Position numbers and translations under genes: made by a program. Shown here piece after piece: positions 46,874 to 57,631 of a stretch of 64,000 nucleotides of DNA (position 1 is its first letter; the number at the start of each line of letters is the position of its first letter). The DNA is taken from contig OY282605.1 in assembly GCA_958298945.1 (NCBI GenBank), positions 118,788,267 through 118,852,266 of the forward strand. Reading direction: 5' to 3'. The stretch comes from Atherix ibis. Taxonomy: Eukaryota; Arthropoda; Insecta; Diptera; Athericidae. The notes beneath the pieces were generated by a model. It was not told the DNA's origin. It worked only from the letters and a program-made list of their open reading frames with translations, and did not search any database.

Positions 46874-48690
46874 TTTTTTTTTTCTGTTTAGATTAATGAG
46901 GTACAGAGGGAAACCTTCAAAAGGTACTCGCCTGGAAGTTTTTCTTACCAGGCGAGTTATGCGGGATTTTTACCTCGCTAAAACCTAACCTGCACCTCTG
47001 ATCTTGCTCCCGGAACGGTGGTTCCCCGGCGGCACTCTTTGTAAATACTACTTCGCCGGGGCGTTCTTGTTTGATGCTACTGCTGTCCCGATGTTATGAC
47101 GCCTCGCGGCCTATTCTTCGTACGTCGTGTGGAGATCCTTGATAATGGATTCCGCGTACTCTGCGATTCTGTTCCAAGCCGATTGGCTCCACAGCATGCA
47201 CTCCACTATATTTTCTGGACTGATGGAACGGTCCAGATTTCTCTCCAGCTCCACCCGCGTCTCCTCGTAGAAGGGGCACTGGAAGAACTCGTGTTCTGCG
47301 TCTTCGATCACATCGCGGCAATGATGATAGTTTGGGGAGTCAGTTCTCTTGAATCTGTGCAAGTATACCCGAAAGCATCCATGCCCAGTCAAGAGTTGGG
47401 TGATGTAATACCCGACTTCCCCGTGCACGCGAGTGACCCATTTGGTAACATGTGGGATCAGCCGATGAGTCCACCGACCCTTCTTCACAGAGGACTTTTT
47501 GCCGCTCTTCCTTCTTCCTACTATGTTGGCGTTCCCGCTCTCCTGCCAGGATGTCGATGGGTGGGCATGATGCCACGATGTTGACCGCATCGTGTGATAC
47601 CGTTCGGTATGCTGACGCCACTCTGATCGCTGAGAGCCGCTGGACTGATGTCATTGTCTTGCGGTATGTTGTTAGCTCTAGCGATTTCGCCCACACTGGT
47701 GCTCCGTTTAGCAGGACGGAGGTAACCACAGTTGCCAGTAGTCGCCTTCGGATTTGCCTGGGGCCTCCGATATTGGGCATTATCCGCGAAAATGCGCCCT
47801 GTACTGCTGATGCCTTCCTGCTGACGTTGGAGATGTGCTCCTTGTAGTTGAGTCCGGCATCCAAGACCACTCCTAGATACCGGATGTAGGGTAGCGACTG
47901 GATGTCGTGATCGCCTACTCTTATGGTGATGGTCTCCATTTTCTTCCGGCTACTCACAAGGAGTGCCTCGGTCTTATTTTCCGCCAAAGACAGGTCTGCC
48001 GATGTCATCCACTGTCTTATGCTCCGGATGGTGGTGGAGAATGCGGCTTCCAGTTCCTCTAGGTGTTTGGCTACCAGGACAACCGCTACGTCGTCCGCGA
48101 AAGCCACGAGTGTTGTGTTCGTCGGTAATTGCAGATGGAGTAAGCCGTCGTACATGACGTTCCACAAGAGTGGCCCAGGACAGAGCCCTGAGGTACCCCT
48201 CCCGTAACCCCATACTCTGCTGGTCCATCCTCAGTCTCGTATTGCAGTAGTCGATCACTGATGTATGATCTGACCATCCTCCGTAGGTAGTAGGGCACCC
48301 CCATGTTCTCAAGAGCCTCCAAGATTCGATCCCAGTGGGCCGAATTAAACGCGTTCTTGATGTCCAGGGTGACAATGAGGCAATACTTTTTAGAACCGCC
48401 TTTCCATCTCTTTCCTGAGATGGCTTCCTTTGCAATGTTCGTGACGAGTTCCAACGCGTCGATGGTCGATCTCCCCTTCCTGAATCCGAATTGAAATTCG
48501 GAAAGTTGAGGATCGATGTATTGCTCCAATCTGTCGGCCACTATCTGCTCCAAGTTCTTCCCGCCCGAATCTAGCATGCAAAGTGGACGATAGGAAGCTG
48601 GCTCGTCCAGTGGTTTCTTCCCTTTTGGGATATACCATCTGGACCAGCGCATTTGTGTGTCTAAGAACTTTTCCAACTGTACGAGCGCGA
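46874..48690 (-). mobile_element. R1-clade LINE fragment inserted in the Jockey-like LINE
   Basis: Minus strand, 5'-truncated, from the reverse transcriptase to an A-run at 46874-46883 (T-run on plus). It shows YRPLCMLD, FGFRKGRSTIDAL, LDIKNAFNSAHW, GGVPQGSVLG, FADDVAV (intact catalytic pair), YLGVVLD, and the R1-type end GEVGYYITQLLTGHGCFRVYLHRF with a zinc-binding region (partly CX2..HX4C). One frameshift near 48130-48160 and another near 47500 break the frame. Composition is clearly more GC-rich than the neighbours. Confidence 0.85.
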
Positions 48691-48694
48691 ATAT

Positions 48695-49010
48695 GAATTT
48701 CCCCTATAGAAAATTCAACGTGCTCTAATACAGGCGGTAGTAAGGAACAATTTAGAAGAGAGGAAGATGCGTCAAAGTGATCTGTGAACAAATTGGTCTT
48801 GTATTATGATCTGACAACTGGAGTTTCATTATAAAATAGCGTTGGGATGGATGAGCAGGCGGAATTTTTGATTCTTTTAACAAATGAACAAAACTGTTCA
48901 GTACCGCTTTTTTTTGCAATTGGAACTATTAAAGATACCTTCCAGATACTGAGCCCAACACCATTTCCCATAGAACAATTTATTATTAATAACAAATTTT
49001 TAATCAATTA
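48695..49010 (-). mobile_element. Upstream pieces of the second Jockey-like LINE, rearranged
   Basis: Minus strand reads IWKVSLIVPIAKK (reverse transcriptase) directly followed by SGTEQFCSFVKRIKNSACSSIPTLF and NLFTDHFDASSSLLNC, which normally precede it. The order is thus inverted relative to the family, implying a junction of two copies or an internal duplication. It ends at EIHIRARTVGKVL where the R1 fragment begins. Confidence 0.6.
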
Positions 49011-50640
49011 ATACAAAAGAATCTTCCAATATAGTCCTTATTATAATAAATCTATAACCTTTTTTTATTATTTAACCAATATGAATTTATAACAATTACT
49101 TTTAATTACATTTTTATTGTATATTGTCTCAGGTAAATATAATTTTTAATTGCTTTAATACTATTGCTAAAATATTCATTAAATCTAAAAGCAATGTTCA
49201 AACTGTTACTTCTTGATTTCAATTTTTTTTCTTTTTTTTTGTATAAATTTTGTAATTTATTTGTTTATTTTATCGAGTATCTTATAATATGAAGAAAAAT
49301 AATGCATGCTGAACGGGATGAGGAAGATATCGAAAGTTGGATTAAAAATAAATATTTTCTGAATTATTGTCTTATGGTCTGCAAGCCGAAGTTGAACTGC
49401 CATAAGCCAATGGCGAACAGGAATAAAAGTCTCACTGCAGATGTATTCCAGCTCTTATATAAAACGTTGGGTGGAGTGAGAAAGATATCAAAATTAGGAA
49501 AAAAAAACGTTAAGCTTCACAAGAGTATGACCAATGAAGACCATACTCAGAGAGCACATGTTTCAGCTAGGCATGCTTGAAGATAGCTTTCTGGGAAGAT
49601 TGTGGGAGGATTCGAAATTGGTGCTGAGATATGCTCACACACCCACCATAAGCAGAAAAAAATCATGCCAAAAAAAAAAAAACGTAAAGGCGATAATGAT
49701 GGCACCCGACAGTGCTAGGCTCTCCATGGGAGGGGAAGAGAGAAAAAAAATAATAATAATTAAGAAGAGAAGTGAGAATGAAAAAGAAATTATAAATTTC
49801 CTTTTTTAAAATAACCAAAAAAAAAATGTTTAAGTTGACATAGTGAATAAGGGGGAGGGGGGTGGAGGAGGTATAGCAAAAGTTGCGAAAATAAAAATGG
49901 ATAGGCCAAAAAAAATCGGAAAAAAATATCAAAAATTATTTTTTTTTAACAAAAAGAAAAGAAAAAAAAGAAGAAAAACAAATAAAAAAAGAAAGGGTCC
50001 CAAAAGAAATCTTAAAAAAAATAAAAAAAAGTAGTAGAAGAAAAAAAAATGGATGAAGCTGACCACTGACGACCGACCGGGTTAAAAGAGTCTTAGATGG
50101 ATATTTTCTGAACTAAATTTAAAAAATAAATAAACTTTCAAAAGTATCCAACAACAACAACAAAAAATCCAATAAGAATTCTCCGCCCGCCCATCGATAG
50201 GTAATTTTGATAATTTCAACATTTTTAAACCACTTCCAAACACAGCATAAAAATGACTAATGACTTTTGAAATGGATTGCAACGTTAATATTGAGAATTT
50301 TATTATCATAAAAAGATAATGTACATAATTGCGTGTTATCAGTCAGTGTACTTACTGTACGGCATACCTGCATATATCTATGAATGTACATTCATGATTA
50401 ATCATTAATATATTGCCGGTAGACGTACACAAAATGCTCATACCTGTTGAATACGAGTTGAGTACTCCTCCCTAATCGTGTCCAATCAGAAGGAAGCAAA
50501 ACAGAAAAGTTGAAGTGGCAGAAAGAAAAAAAAATTGAAAGATGACCCAGATTGGTTTTCCTTGTTCTCTTCGAGTTTTTTTTATGAGTCTCTTTTTTGT
50601 ATTCTTTAGTTCCTTTCATCCTAAAATTGAAACCTTACTT
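49010..50640. other. Intergenic DNA upstream of Bearded gene 2
   Basis: A-rich, with long purine tracts at about 49660-50050. Open frames at 49302-49580 and 49843-50034 have no recognisable motif; the second is mere poly-purine. No transposon identified. Confidence 0.4.
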
Positions 50641-50644
50641 TGTG

Positions 50645-50677
50645 CGTGGGAACAAGTTATACATCCCTATTCCCACG
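50645..50677. promoter_or_regulatory. Su(H) paired site of Bearded gene 2
   Basis: CGTGGGAA at 50645-50652 and TTCCCACG at 50670-50677, with 17 bp between. It lies about 250 bp upstream of the TATA box. A further single Su(H) site TTCCCACA lies at 50847-50854. Confidence 0.88.
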
Positions 50678-50793
50678 AGTTTTAGTCACTCGTCTTATCC
50701 TCTTCATTCCGTATACGAAATCTGTTCGTATCCTGTTCCTATAGGGCGCAGTAAGATTGTTTTTTTTAAGGTTCATCGTTTTTTTCTCTCAAA

Positions 50794-50934
50794 CACCTGC
50801 TCACACAAGGCAGAATAGTACTTTACGGATGGAAACTTTGAAAATATTCCCACAGTTTACGGAGAATGCCAACGAGTGATCACAACCGGTGCAATGTTAG
50901 TGTTTGTTGGACATTATGCGCTGCTATATATAAG
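50794..50934 (+). promoter_or_regulatory. Proximal promoter of Bearded gene 2
   Basis: Proneural E-box CACCTGC at 50794-50800 (GCAGGTG on the other strand), a single Su(H) site at 50847-50854 and TATATATAAG at 50925-50934. Transcription probably starts near 50953-50958; no TCAKTY initiator fits exactly there. Confidence 0.6.
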
Positions 50935-51031
50935 TGTGGAAAGGATCTATTCATGCCAGATACAAATTGGTTGCCGGAGAGTAAGGTTCATCTTAAGTAA
51001 AATTGAAAATTTTTCTTTAATTCCAATCAAA

Positions 51032-51565
51032 ATGTTCGTCGACGTAAAGAATCACAGATGCAATCAAGCAGTTACGCAAGCTACAAACGTCACCGTTGAA
51101 GCGACAAAACCAAAACCAGTCACATCGAATCGTTTAAAGCGTATTTGGAGACCGCTACTAAAAGTGTTAAATGGCAAAAAGTCTAAAAGCAAAACTACTG
51201 GATTGGCAAATAATTTAAAAATAATTGACGATGAGGAGAAGAACACTTGTACGGCTGGTGGTCAGTCAGAATCGACATCAAAAGAAGTCACATTCTTGCA
51301 ACAATATTACGAGGTTGATCCTTTCGGTGATGAACCGCTGCCAATAGAAGAGGATGAAATTGTCACCTACTATGAGCTGAATCCGTTTAGTGAAAATGTT
51401 AAAGACGCTTTAGTTCCGGTGCATTTTGCACGAACACAAAACGGAGTGTTCTTCTGGACTTCCGGCCAGAACAGACACGAGGAAGATTTGATAAAATCGG
51501 TTGATTGTGCAAAAACTATACAATTTGGTCAACTCGAATGGCATAGTCGGACAACAAAGTACTAG
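51032..51565 (+). CDS. Bearded-family protein, second gene, divergent
   Basis: A 177-residue protein in one exon. Family signatures: a basic amphipathic helix at 33-54 (NRLKRIWRPLLKVLNGKKSK) and PVHFARTQNGVFFWT at 129-143, the conserved Bearded-family C-terminal motif. The expected NXANE(K/R)L Neuralized motif is at best degenerate (GLANNLK, 57-63) and there is no DRWAQA-type end. It has a duplicated acidic segment, QYYEVDPFGDE (91-101) and TYYELNPFSEN (112-122). I chose the ATG at 51032 (context TCAAAATG); the longer frame upstream begins with GTG and overlaps the TATA box. Role by family: modulator of Neuralized/Delta, but binding may be weakened or altered. Confidence 0.85.
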   Translation: MFVDVKNHRCNQAVTQATNVTVEATKPKPVTSNRLKRIWRPLLKVLNGKKSKSKTTGLANNLKIIDDEEKNTCTAGGQSESTSKEVTFLQQYYEVDPFGDEPLPIEEDEIVTYYELNPFSENVKDALVPVHFARTQNGVFFWTSGQNRHEEDLIKSVDCAKTIQFGQLEWHSRTTKY

Positions 51566-51980
51566 AGATTCATCACTGAACGGGTGAAAATCAAAACCGG
51601 AGGGACCTTCTCTAAAAAAAAGAAACGAGAAAAGACGTCTATCAATTTTGACGTTGGCTTGGCGAGGCGCAAAATAATGGCGGCGTTTGAGATCGAAAGT
51701 CTTTCCAACTAAGATGAAAAAGTAGTAGATGAACTCGAACGTCAACTCTTTCGCTGAACTTATTGTACTAGATTCACGTTCCTATCAACTTCGAAGTACT
51801 AGAGTGCAGAGCAACTACTGTCATCAAATCATCATTGGCGGCAGTTCGTTTTAATAAGAACAATTTACAAATATTAAAATTATTAATTCAATTGTGATTT
51901 TTATTATAATTTTTTTCTGCCTATTTTTACTACAATTTCGATTAGAGTAATAAAAATCGATGCAATAATTACTTTGTGAT
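51566..51980 (+). promoter_or_regulatory. 3' region of Bearded gene 2 with K boxes
   Basis: K boxes TGTGAT at 51893-51898 and 51975-51980, with AATAAA at 51949-51954 between them. I find no exact Brd or GY box, in contrast to Bearded gene 1; GTCTTTCC near 51699 is only a near-match to a GY box. Confidence 0.5.
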
Positions 51981-52209
51981 ATTATAAGAGAGTTTTGTAT
52001 TTTATTTTTTCCTATTTCAATTGTTTTTTTATAAAAGATTTCGATTTTATTTATATTATAAATATTTTTTTCTTTTACTGAAATTGATTTGTTTTATTTA
52101 TTTCGATTCTAATGAAGAAAACTGCTAACTGGCACATTTATAATATGTTTCGATTCGAAGTTCAGTCTTAATAGCCCAATTTATTTGTAACACTTAAAAA
52201 TTTTAATTT

Positions 52210-52750
52210 TTTTACTACCAAAAAATTGTAAGACCTGGACGCGATAGGAGTTTGTATCCCAAAGTTCAATTCCATATGTCTAAATAGGTTTTATAATTGT
52301 AAAAAAATTCGAGCATTGATAGTATTAGAATCAGCTGGAATATCATGGGTATAAATATTATGTAAAATGGGACCAGGGATACTGCCTTGTGTGACTCCGG
52401 CTAGAATAGTATACGAGGTCTGTTCGAAAAGTATCGCGAATTTTGAATTTCCGCAGGTTACGTATATTTGATTTTCGATTTTATTTTGTGGCGTTATGTT
52501 GGTACTCATGTCTCTCACTTATGCCGACAAGTTCGGCCATTTTGAATGTTCAGTTAATTTTTGACAGCTGCTTTGCTTGCACGTGTTTTGGCTCCATTTT
52601 TTTGGAATACTTTTTGAACAGACCTCGTATATTTCCGAGAGTTTCTGAGTTAATTGCAACTTGGAAATGTCATTGGGAGAGATATGAATTTATGATAAGG
52701 TAGTATGTTGAAGGAAGAAAGCTGTTGAGTTTCCAAAGGAGTCCAGATGA
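52210..52750 (-). mobile_element. Jockey-clade LINE fragment carrying a mariner MITE
   Basis: Minus strand resembles the Jockey fragment at 41690-44495. 52640-52740 matches 42380-42470, and 52315-52411 reads AGVTQGSIPGPILHNIYTHDIPADSNT. 52229-52251 matches 44222-44247 after a deletion. The element at 52412-52629 interrupts it. Confidence 0.7.
52412..52629. mobile_element. Mariner family 'ACGAGGTCTG', copy 3, 218-bp MITE
   Basis: Has both ends (TACGAGGTCTGTTCGAAAAG and its complement) but only one inner arm of about 190 bases and no coding sequence. The arm matches 37577-37760 closely. Flanked by TA inside a Jockey fragment. Confidence 0.85.
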
Positions 52751-54377
52751 ATAATTTTAAATTGATTATATCTGAACAGTTTCGAAATGAAGTTTTTTTT
52801 CTAAAAAAAAAAAGATTTAAACTATGAAATAAATAAATTACGATGGTCCATTAAGTTTTGTGTTCAGCTTGGTTGTATGAATCGATTATGACATTATTAT
52901 GTTATTAAATTTAGAAATATTTATTTGAAAAAAATTGGCCCCAGAGTACCATGGATGGTTGAAGGGATGGCCAGGGATAGGGACATGACATATGCAACTC
53001 TCTCCCTCAACAGTCGTCGGTCCACTGCACTGTTTTCTTTTTGGCAAGATTTTTTTTTATTATATGAGTGGGAGGACACTTTACTATAAATCTTTGAAAT
53101 TGCTATCAATCTACGCAACCCCCCCCCCCCAACCCCCCCCCCCCCCCCCCCACCCATAACATCAACATCGCAATACTAGCGTCAAGCATGTCACAGTTGA
53201 GTTCAAGCGTTCTTTGTGCACTGTCGTAATTGACGGTTCTCCTCTGGAATGTCCTTTTTGATTTATTTTTTTCCCTTACTCCTCCCTAAACGACCACCAA
53301 AAATATATCTTAGATAATTCATAAATTTATAGCATTACAACTTACGAAAACTTGCAACGAATCTTTGGGAGGACAAATTTTTCCATGGACATAAAGCAAT
53401 TGTGGAGGGTTAAAAAGCCGTGAAACAGGAACCTCGCTTTAAAAAGGCCTGCAACATCGAAAGCTATTGAAAATTTAAAACAAGTGTGAATTTTTGCGAC
53501 GCCAGACCGTCAGTCGACAATTAAGCTGATAAATGAGTCCTTGGAAAGTCAGATTGAACATTGCAGACAATGCCCCCCTATTCACCTTATCCAAGTACGT
53601 TGTGAATTTTGTTTGTACGCCAAGATCAAAAAAAAATTGAAAAGACATTATCTTGATACTGAGGTCTTTGCAATTATTTTTTTATCTTGAAAGTGTAAGA
53701 GTCATACCTACGAAGGTAACTTCTTTAAAAGGAATCACTTTGTTGTATAAAAATAAAATAAAATTTGAAATCATCATAACTGAAAAATTTTATTTATTAC
53801 CAACCTAACAATTGTAGGCGACCTTATTTAGTATAGATGTCGTTCGATACCTTCACGCAATGCGTTGTTTAAGGCTGCATTCCAGAGATGCACTCATCAT
53901 ATTAACTGCAAATTTTTTGGTCACAACCCTTTGCTTCCATCCATACAAGTTAGTTTTTCTGTCCATCATAGTCCGGTAAAAATAGTTTTTTTCTTTAAAC
54001 GACTAAATTAGGATCGCAAATGAAAAAAAGGAAATCTTCCTTTCGAGGAAAATCTTTATAGGGTCTGAAAAAATGAAGATCTTTTATAGCAGAATTTCAG
54101 TTTTACAATGAAAACTTCTCAGCAAACTGACCAAGATGGACTAGAATAGACTATATAGAGTGTCATAGATACCCCCCCCCCCTTATTTACCTACAACATT
54201 GCTAAAGGCTATCATCTCTGACCCCAGACAGAAAATTAGTTAACATTTTCAAACCTATACGTTCATATACTATATAAGAAAAAAACTGTTGGTTTTCGGG
54301 CTTAAAGATTTTTCAACGTCTGTCCAATCTTGTCAGGTCTTGCTGATTACCTCAGCGTGGCTACCCAGCTTTTGGAA
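52751..54377. other. Intergenic DNA with C-tract
   Basis: A cytosine tract at 53120-53151 interrupted by AA, and another at 54171-54182. 53340-53620 has faint resemblance to mariner coding sequence but is too decayed to call. No gene. Confidence 0.35.
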
Positions 54378-55204
54378 TACGAGGTCTGTTCAAAAAGTAT
54401 CGTGAATTTGGAATTTCCGCGGGTTACGTATATTCGATATTAGATTTTTTTGCGCCATTCGATTTTTACCAATGATTTGTGCGTGAGGCGGGTCGCCGTG
54501 AAATTCGTACCAAAATTGCTCAATTTCGACTAAAAACAGCATCGCATTAACATTGCTAAGGAGCGGTTGGACTCTGTCCGCGACGACCCAAATTTGCTCC
54601 AGAGGGTCGAATCATGGGTGACGAATCATGGGTTTATGGTTATGACATGGAAACCAAAGCTCAATCATCACAATAAAAGCTGCCGTACGAGCCAAGACCG
54701 AAAAAAACACGCCAAGTTCGGTCGAATGTGAAGGTTTTGCTTACATTTTTCTTCTATTGCAGGGGTGTGGTGCATCATGAGTTTTTACCACAGGGTAGAA
54801 CGGTCAATAAGGAATATTACCTGCAAGTTATGCGCAAGTTTTGCAAAGCAATCCGCCAGAAAACGCCTGGATTTGTGGAAGAATAAAAATTGGCTTTTGG
54901 CCAAAAACAACACACTAATAATGCCGCAGCCACCGTATTCCCCAGATCTGGCCCCCTGTGACTTTTTCTTGTTCCCGAAACAGATTCTTTAAATCATTTT
55001 TTGGAATGGGGAAAAATCGAAGACGAGCCAAAACACGTGCAAGCAAAGCAGCTGTCAAAAGTTAACTCAACATTCAAAATGGCCGAACGTGTCGGCATAA
55101 GTGAGAGACATGAGTACCAACATAACGCCACAAAAAATCGAAAACCGAAGATATGTAACCCGCGAAAATTCTAAATTTGCGATACTTTTTTAACAGACCT
55201 CGTA
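54378..55204 (+). mobile_element. Mariner family 'ACGAGGTCTG', copy 4
   Basis: Ends intact. It keeps more of the N-terminal part than its sisters (VRRVAVKF, then a KQHRINIAKE-type segment). GDESWVYGYDMETKAQSS (first Asp), VVHHEFLPQGRTVNKEYY and PYSPDLAPCDFFLF follow. The segment with the second Asp is deleted. The right arm again carries the inverted 5'-end copy (about 55010-55204). Several stops and shifts. Confidence 0.8.
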
Positions 55205-56070
55205 TGTTGTTGTTGTTGGCCTATATAATCAAAAACTCCTTCCAACTTAATTCCACCATGTCTAAATACTATCAATTTTGTGATTGAAATTAATTTTCAA
55301 AGAAGGCGCTACATTAGCGACTAAGCGACTTTTTACAATTCGTAGCAATAATCAAATAATTAAGAAAAAAAATTGACTCAAAAAAATAAAAATAGAATTT
55401 GGGAATTTTTTTTTTAATTTATTATACAAAAAAGACAAAAACCAAATTTAATAAAAAGCTACTTGAAAAGAGAGAGAAACAAATTTAATCACACAAAAAA
55501 GTCACTAAAAAGAAAACAAGAAAACAGGAGATTAACTCACCGAATAGCTTGTCATTTTTTTTGTATGGTAAATGAACAGAAGAATCGAAAAACATTTCCC
55601 GATGAAAACTTTCCCACGATACAACTTCAAAGACTAATTAAAATGTATAACACCTGTTCGACTGGACGTGTACACAGTCAAATAACGAGACTTCATAACT
55701 GAAAACTACCCAAAATAAAAGTGGTTATTAAAGAGTTTTCTCTTTTTTTTCCTCAATATCATTCAATTTTGATTTTGATTTTTACTTACTTTTTGTTGAT
55801 TATTTTGTTTTGTTTTTTTTTTTAAATTTTCTTGTTAAAAATGTTGGTGTACTTAATCATAACATTACAGGTGATTTATTTAAGAGAGTGTAAAAATTTT
55901 CGGACTTTTAATTTTTAAACAAAAATTAACTTAAAGTGTTTTTTGTTGTTGTTGTTATTTTCATTGTTGGAGAATGGTAAAAAGTTGGTAAGAAATAAAA
56001 GCTTTTAAAGTAGATGAACTAAAAATAATATTATCAATTTAATAAAAAATTTGTTTATTAAAATTCTATT
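55205..56070. other. Intergenic DNA
   Basis: AT-rich, no feature recognised. Confidence 0.4.
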
Positions 56071-56079
56071 AGGATTAAT

Positions 56080-56985
56080 AAAATTATAAAGGTGCCAGAA
56101 TCCGTCACAAGTTTGGCTGATCTTTTAATAGCATGATTGGTGACGTTTTGCTGACATGGCTGACTTATCAGCCGACCAATTTTGTTAGAAGATGTGGTTG
56201 ACGAATTGGTCAATTTTGACAGACCATCTAATAGCATAATTGTGAGATTTGGCTGATATAAAACACATTTTGGTTCGTCAGCCAATCCATCAGCCACTAT
56301 CCTATGTCATCCATGACTTTTACAATTTTAAAGGAAAAAATATTTGAAGCTGTCTGCCATAATTGCCTGATTTTTAGGCGTCAGCTACTGTAAGCCACCG
56401 GCAGCCACTTTGGCTAAATTAACTGATGGTAGCTGACGACTATGGAAAGATTTTGGCAGACAAAGCGGCTGATCGTCTAATAGAACGATAGTGAAATTTG
56501 GCTGACTTGGCTGACTTGGCTGACTTATCAGCAGACCAATTTTGTTAGACCAAGTGGTTGACAAAATGGCCAATTATAATAGACCGTCTAATAGCATAAT
56601 TGTGAGATTTGGCTGATGTTAAATACATTTTGGTTCGTCAGCCAATGTATTAGTCACACATAACTTCTAATTTTTTGGAAGAAAAAAAATATTTGAAGCT
56701 GTCTGCCATATAGAAAATAAATATTGACTGGCCGTCTACAAGCCTGCATTTTTGCATCAGCTTTTGTCATCCAATGTCAGAAACTTTGGCAAAACTGTCT
56801 GATGGTAGCTGACGACTATGGAAGGAGTTTGGCAGACAAAGTGGCTGATCGTCTAGTATGTTGACTTTTTGTCAGCCAACATCATCAGTCCGCAACAGTC
56901 GTTAGCCAACCGTCAGCCAATTGTTTTTTTGCTGACAACACGTTAGCTGACGTTTGCCAATTTGGCTGACCATCAATGGTACTTT
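56080..56985. repeat. TCAGCC/GGCTGA-rich repeat block with partial tandem duplication
   Basis: The heptamers TGGCTGA and TCAGCCA recur many times in both orientations. A stretch at about 56150-56300 is repeated at about 56515-56660 (both include CTAATAGCATAATTGTGAG and TTTTGGTTCGTCAGCCAAT). Another at about 56430-56480 is repeated at about 56808-56858 (GCTGACGACTATGGAA). It looks like a non-autonomous fold-back element with subterminal repeats; no coding capacity. Confidence 0.65.
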
Positions 56986-57590
56986 AAGATTTTTTCCAAT
57001 TTATTATTATCAAAGATGTCGGCTATTTATATAGATAATATCCAGATTTTACGTTTAGGCTCTCTAGTTTTGTTTTTATCAAATTTAGAAAAAAAATTCC
57101 TTCTCATTCTGGCTAATTTTGTCTTATTTAGAATAGGCTACGCTCGAGTAAGAGGGAGTACTTTGTTCACAGACTATACAGACATATTCAAAGATTGTAA
57201 GGACCTACCATGTATAATATACAATATGTTTATGAGCCCTATAACCTCATAAGTCTTTTTATAGCAGAAGATATTAATATTTCCCAACAAAGAAAACCAT
57301 TTTTTTTTAATCAAAATAATTTTTTTTGTATATTCTGCTTCCGGAAGCTCATGCATGCTATTTAATATCTTTTCATCTAATTATTCCTTGATCAACAAAA
57401 ATGATCCATTTTTCTTTGAACATTTTACCGCTTCAATAAATTAATTAAAAATTTAATATTTTTTATAAAATGAAATAATCTAGAATTGAAATTTATTGTA
57501 TTTTCTTTTTTCAATTTATTTTCATAAAAGTTCTGTTGTTGCTTTGTTGATGCCACGCACACAATTGTGACGAGCGAGTGTCAAAGCGCT
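56986..57590. other. Intergenic DNA
   Basis: AT-rich. An open frame at 56962-57252 has no recognisable motif. Confidence 0.35.
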
Positions 57591-57631
57591 GTCAAAATTT
57601 TTAAAACCGTCACAATCTTATGGGATTTAAC

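Noticed and set aside
49843..50034. Lys/Arg-rich open frame
   Set aside because: Translation of a poly-purine tract; no start context, no motif.
50876..51031. Extending Bearded gene 2 upstream
   Set aside because: Begins at GTG and overlaps the TATA box; the ATG at 51032 has a good context.
53340..53620. Possible mariner relic
   Set aside because: Only faint resemblance to mariner N-terminal coding sequence and no ends; not supportable.
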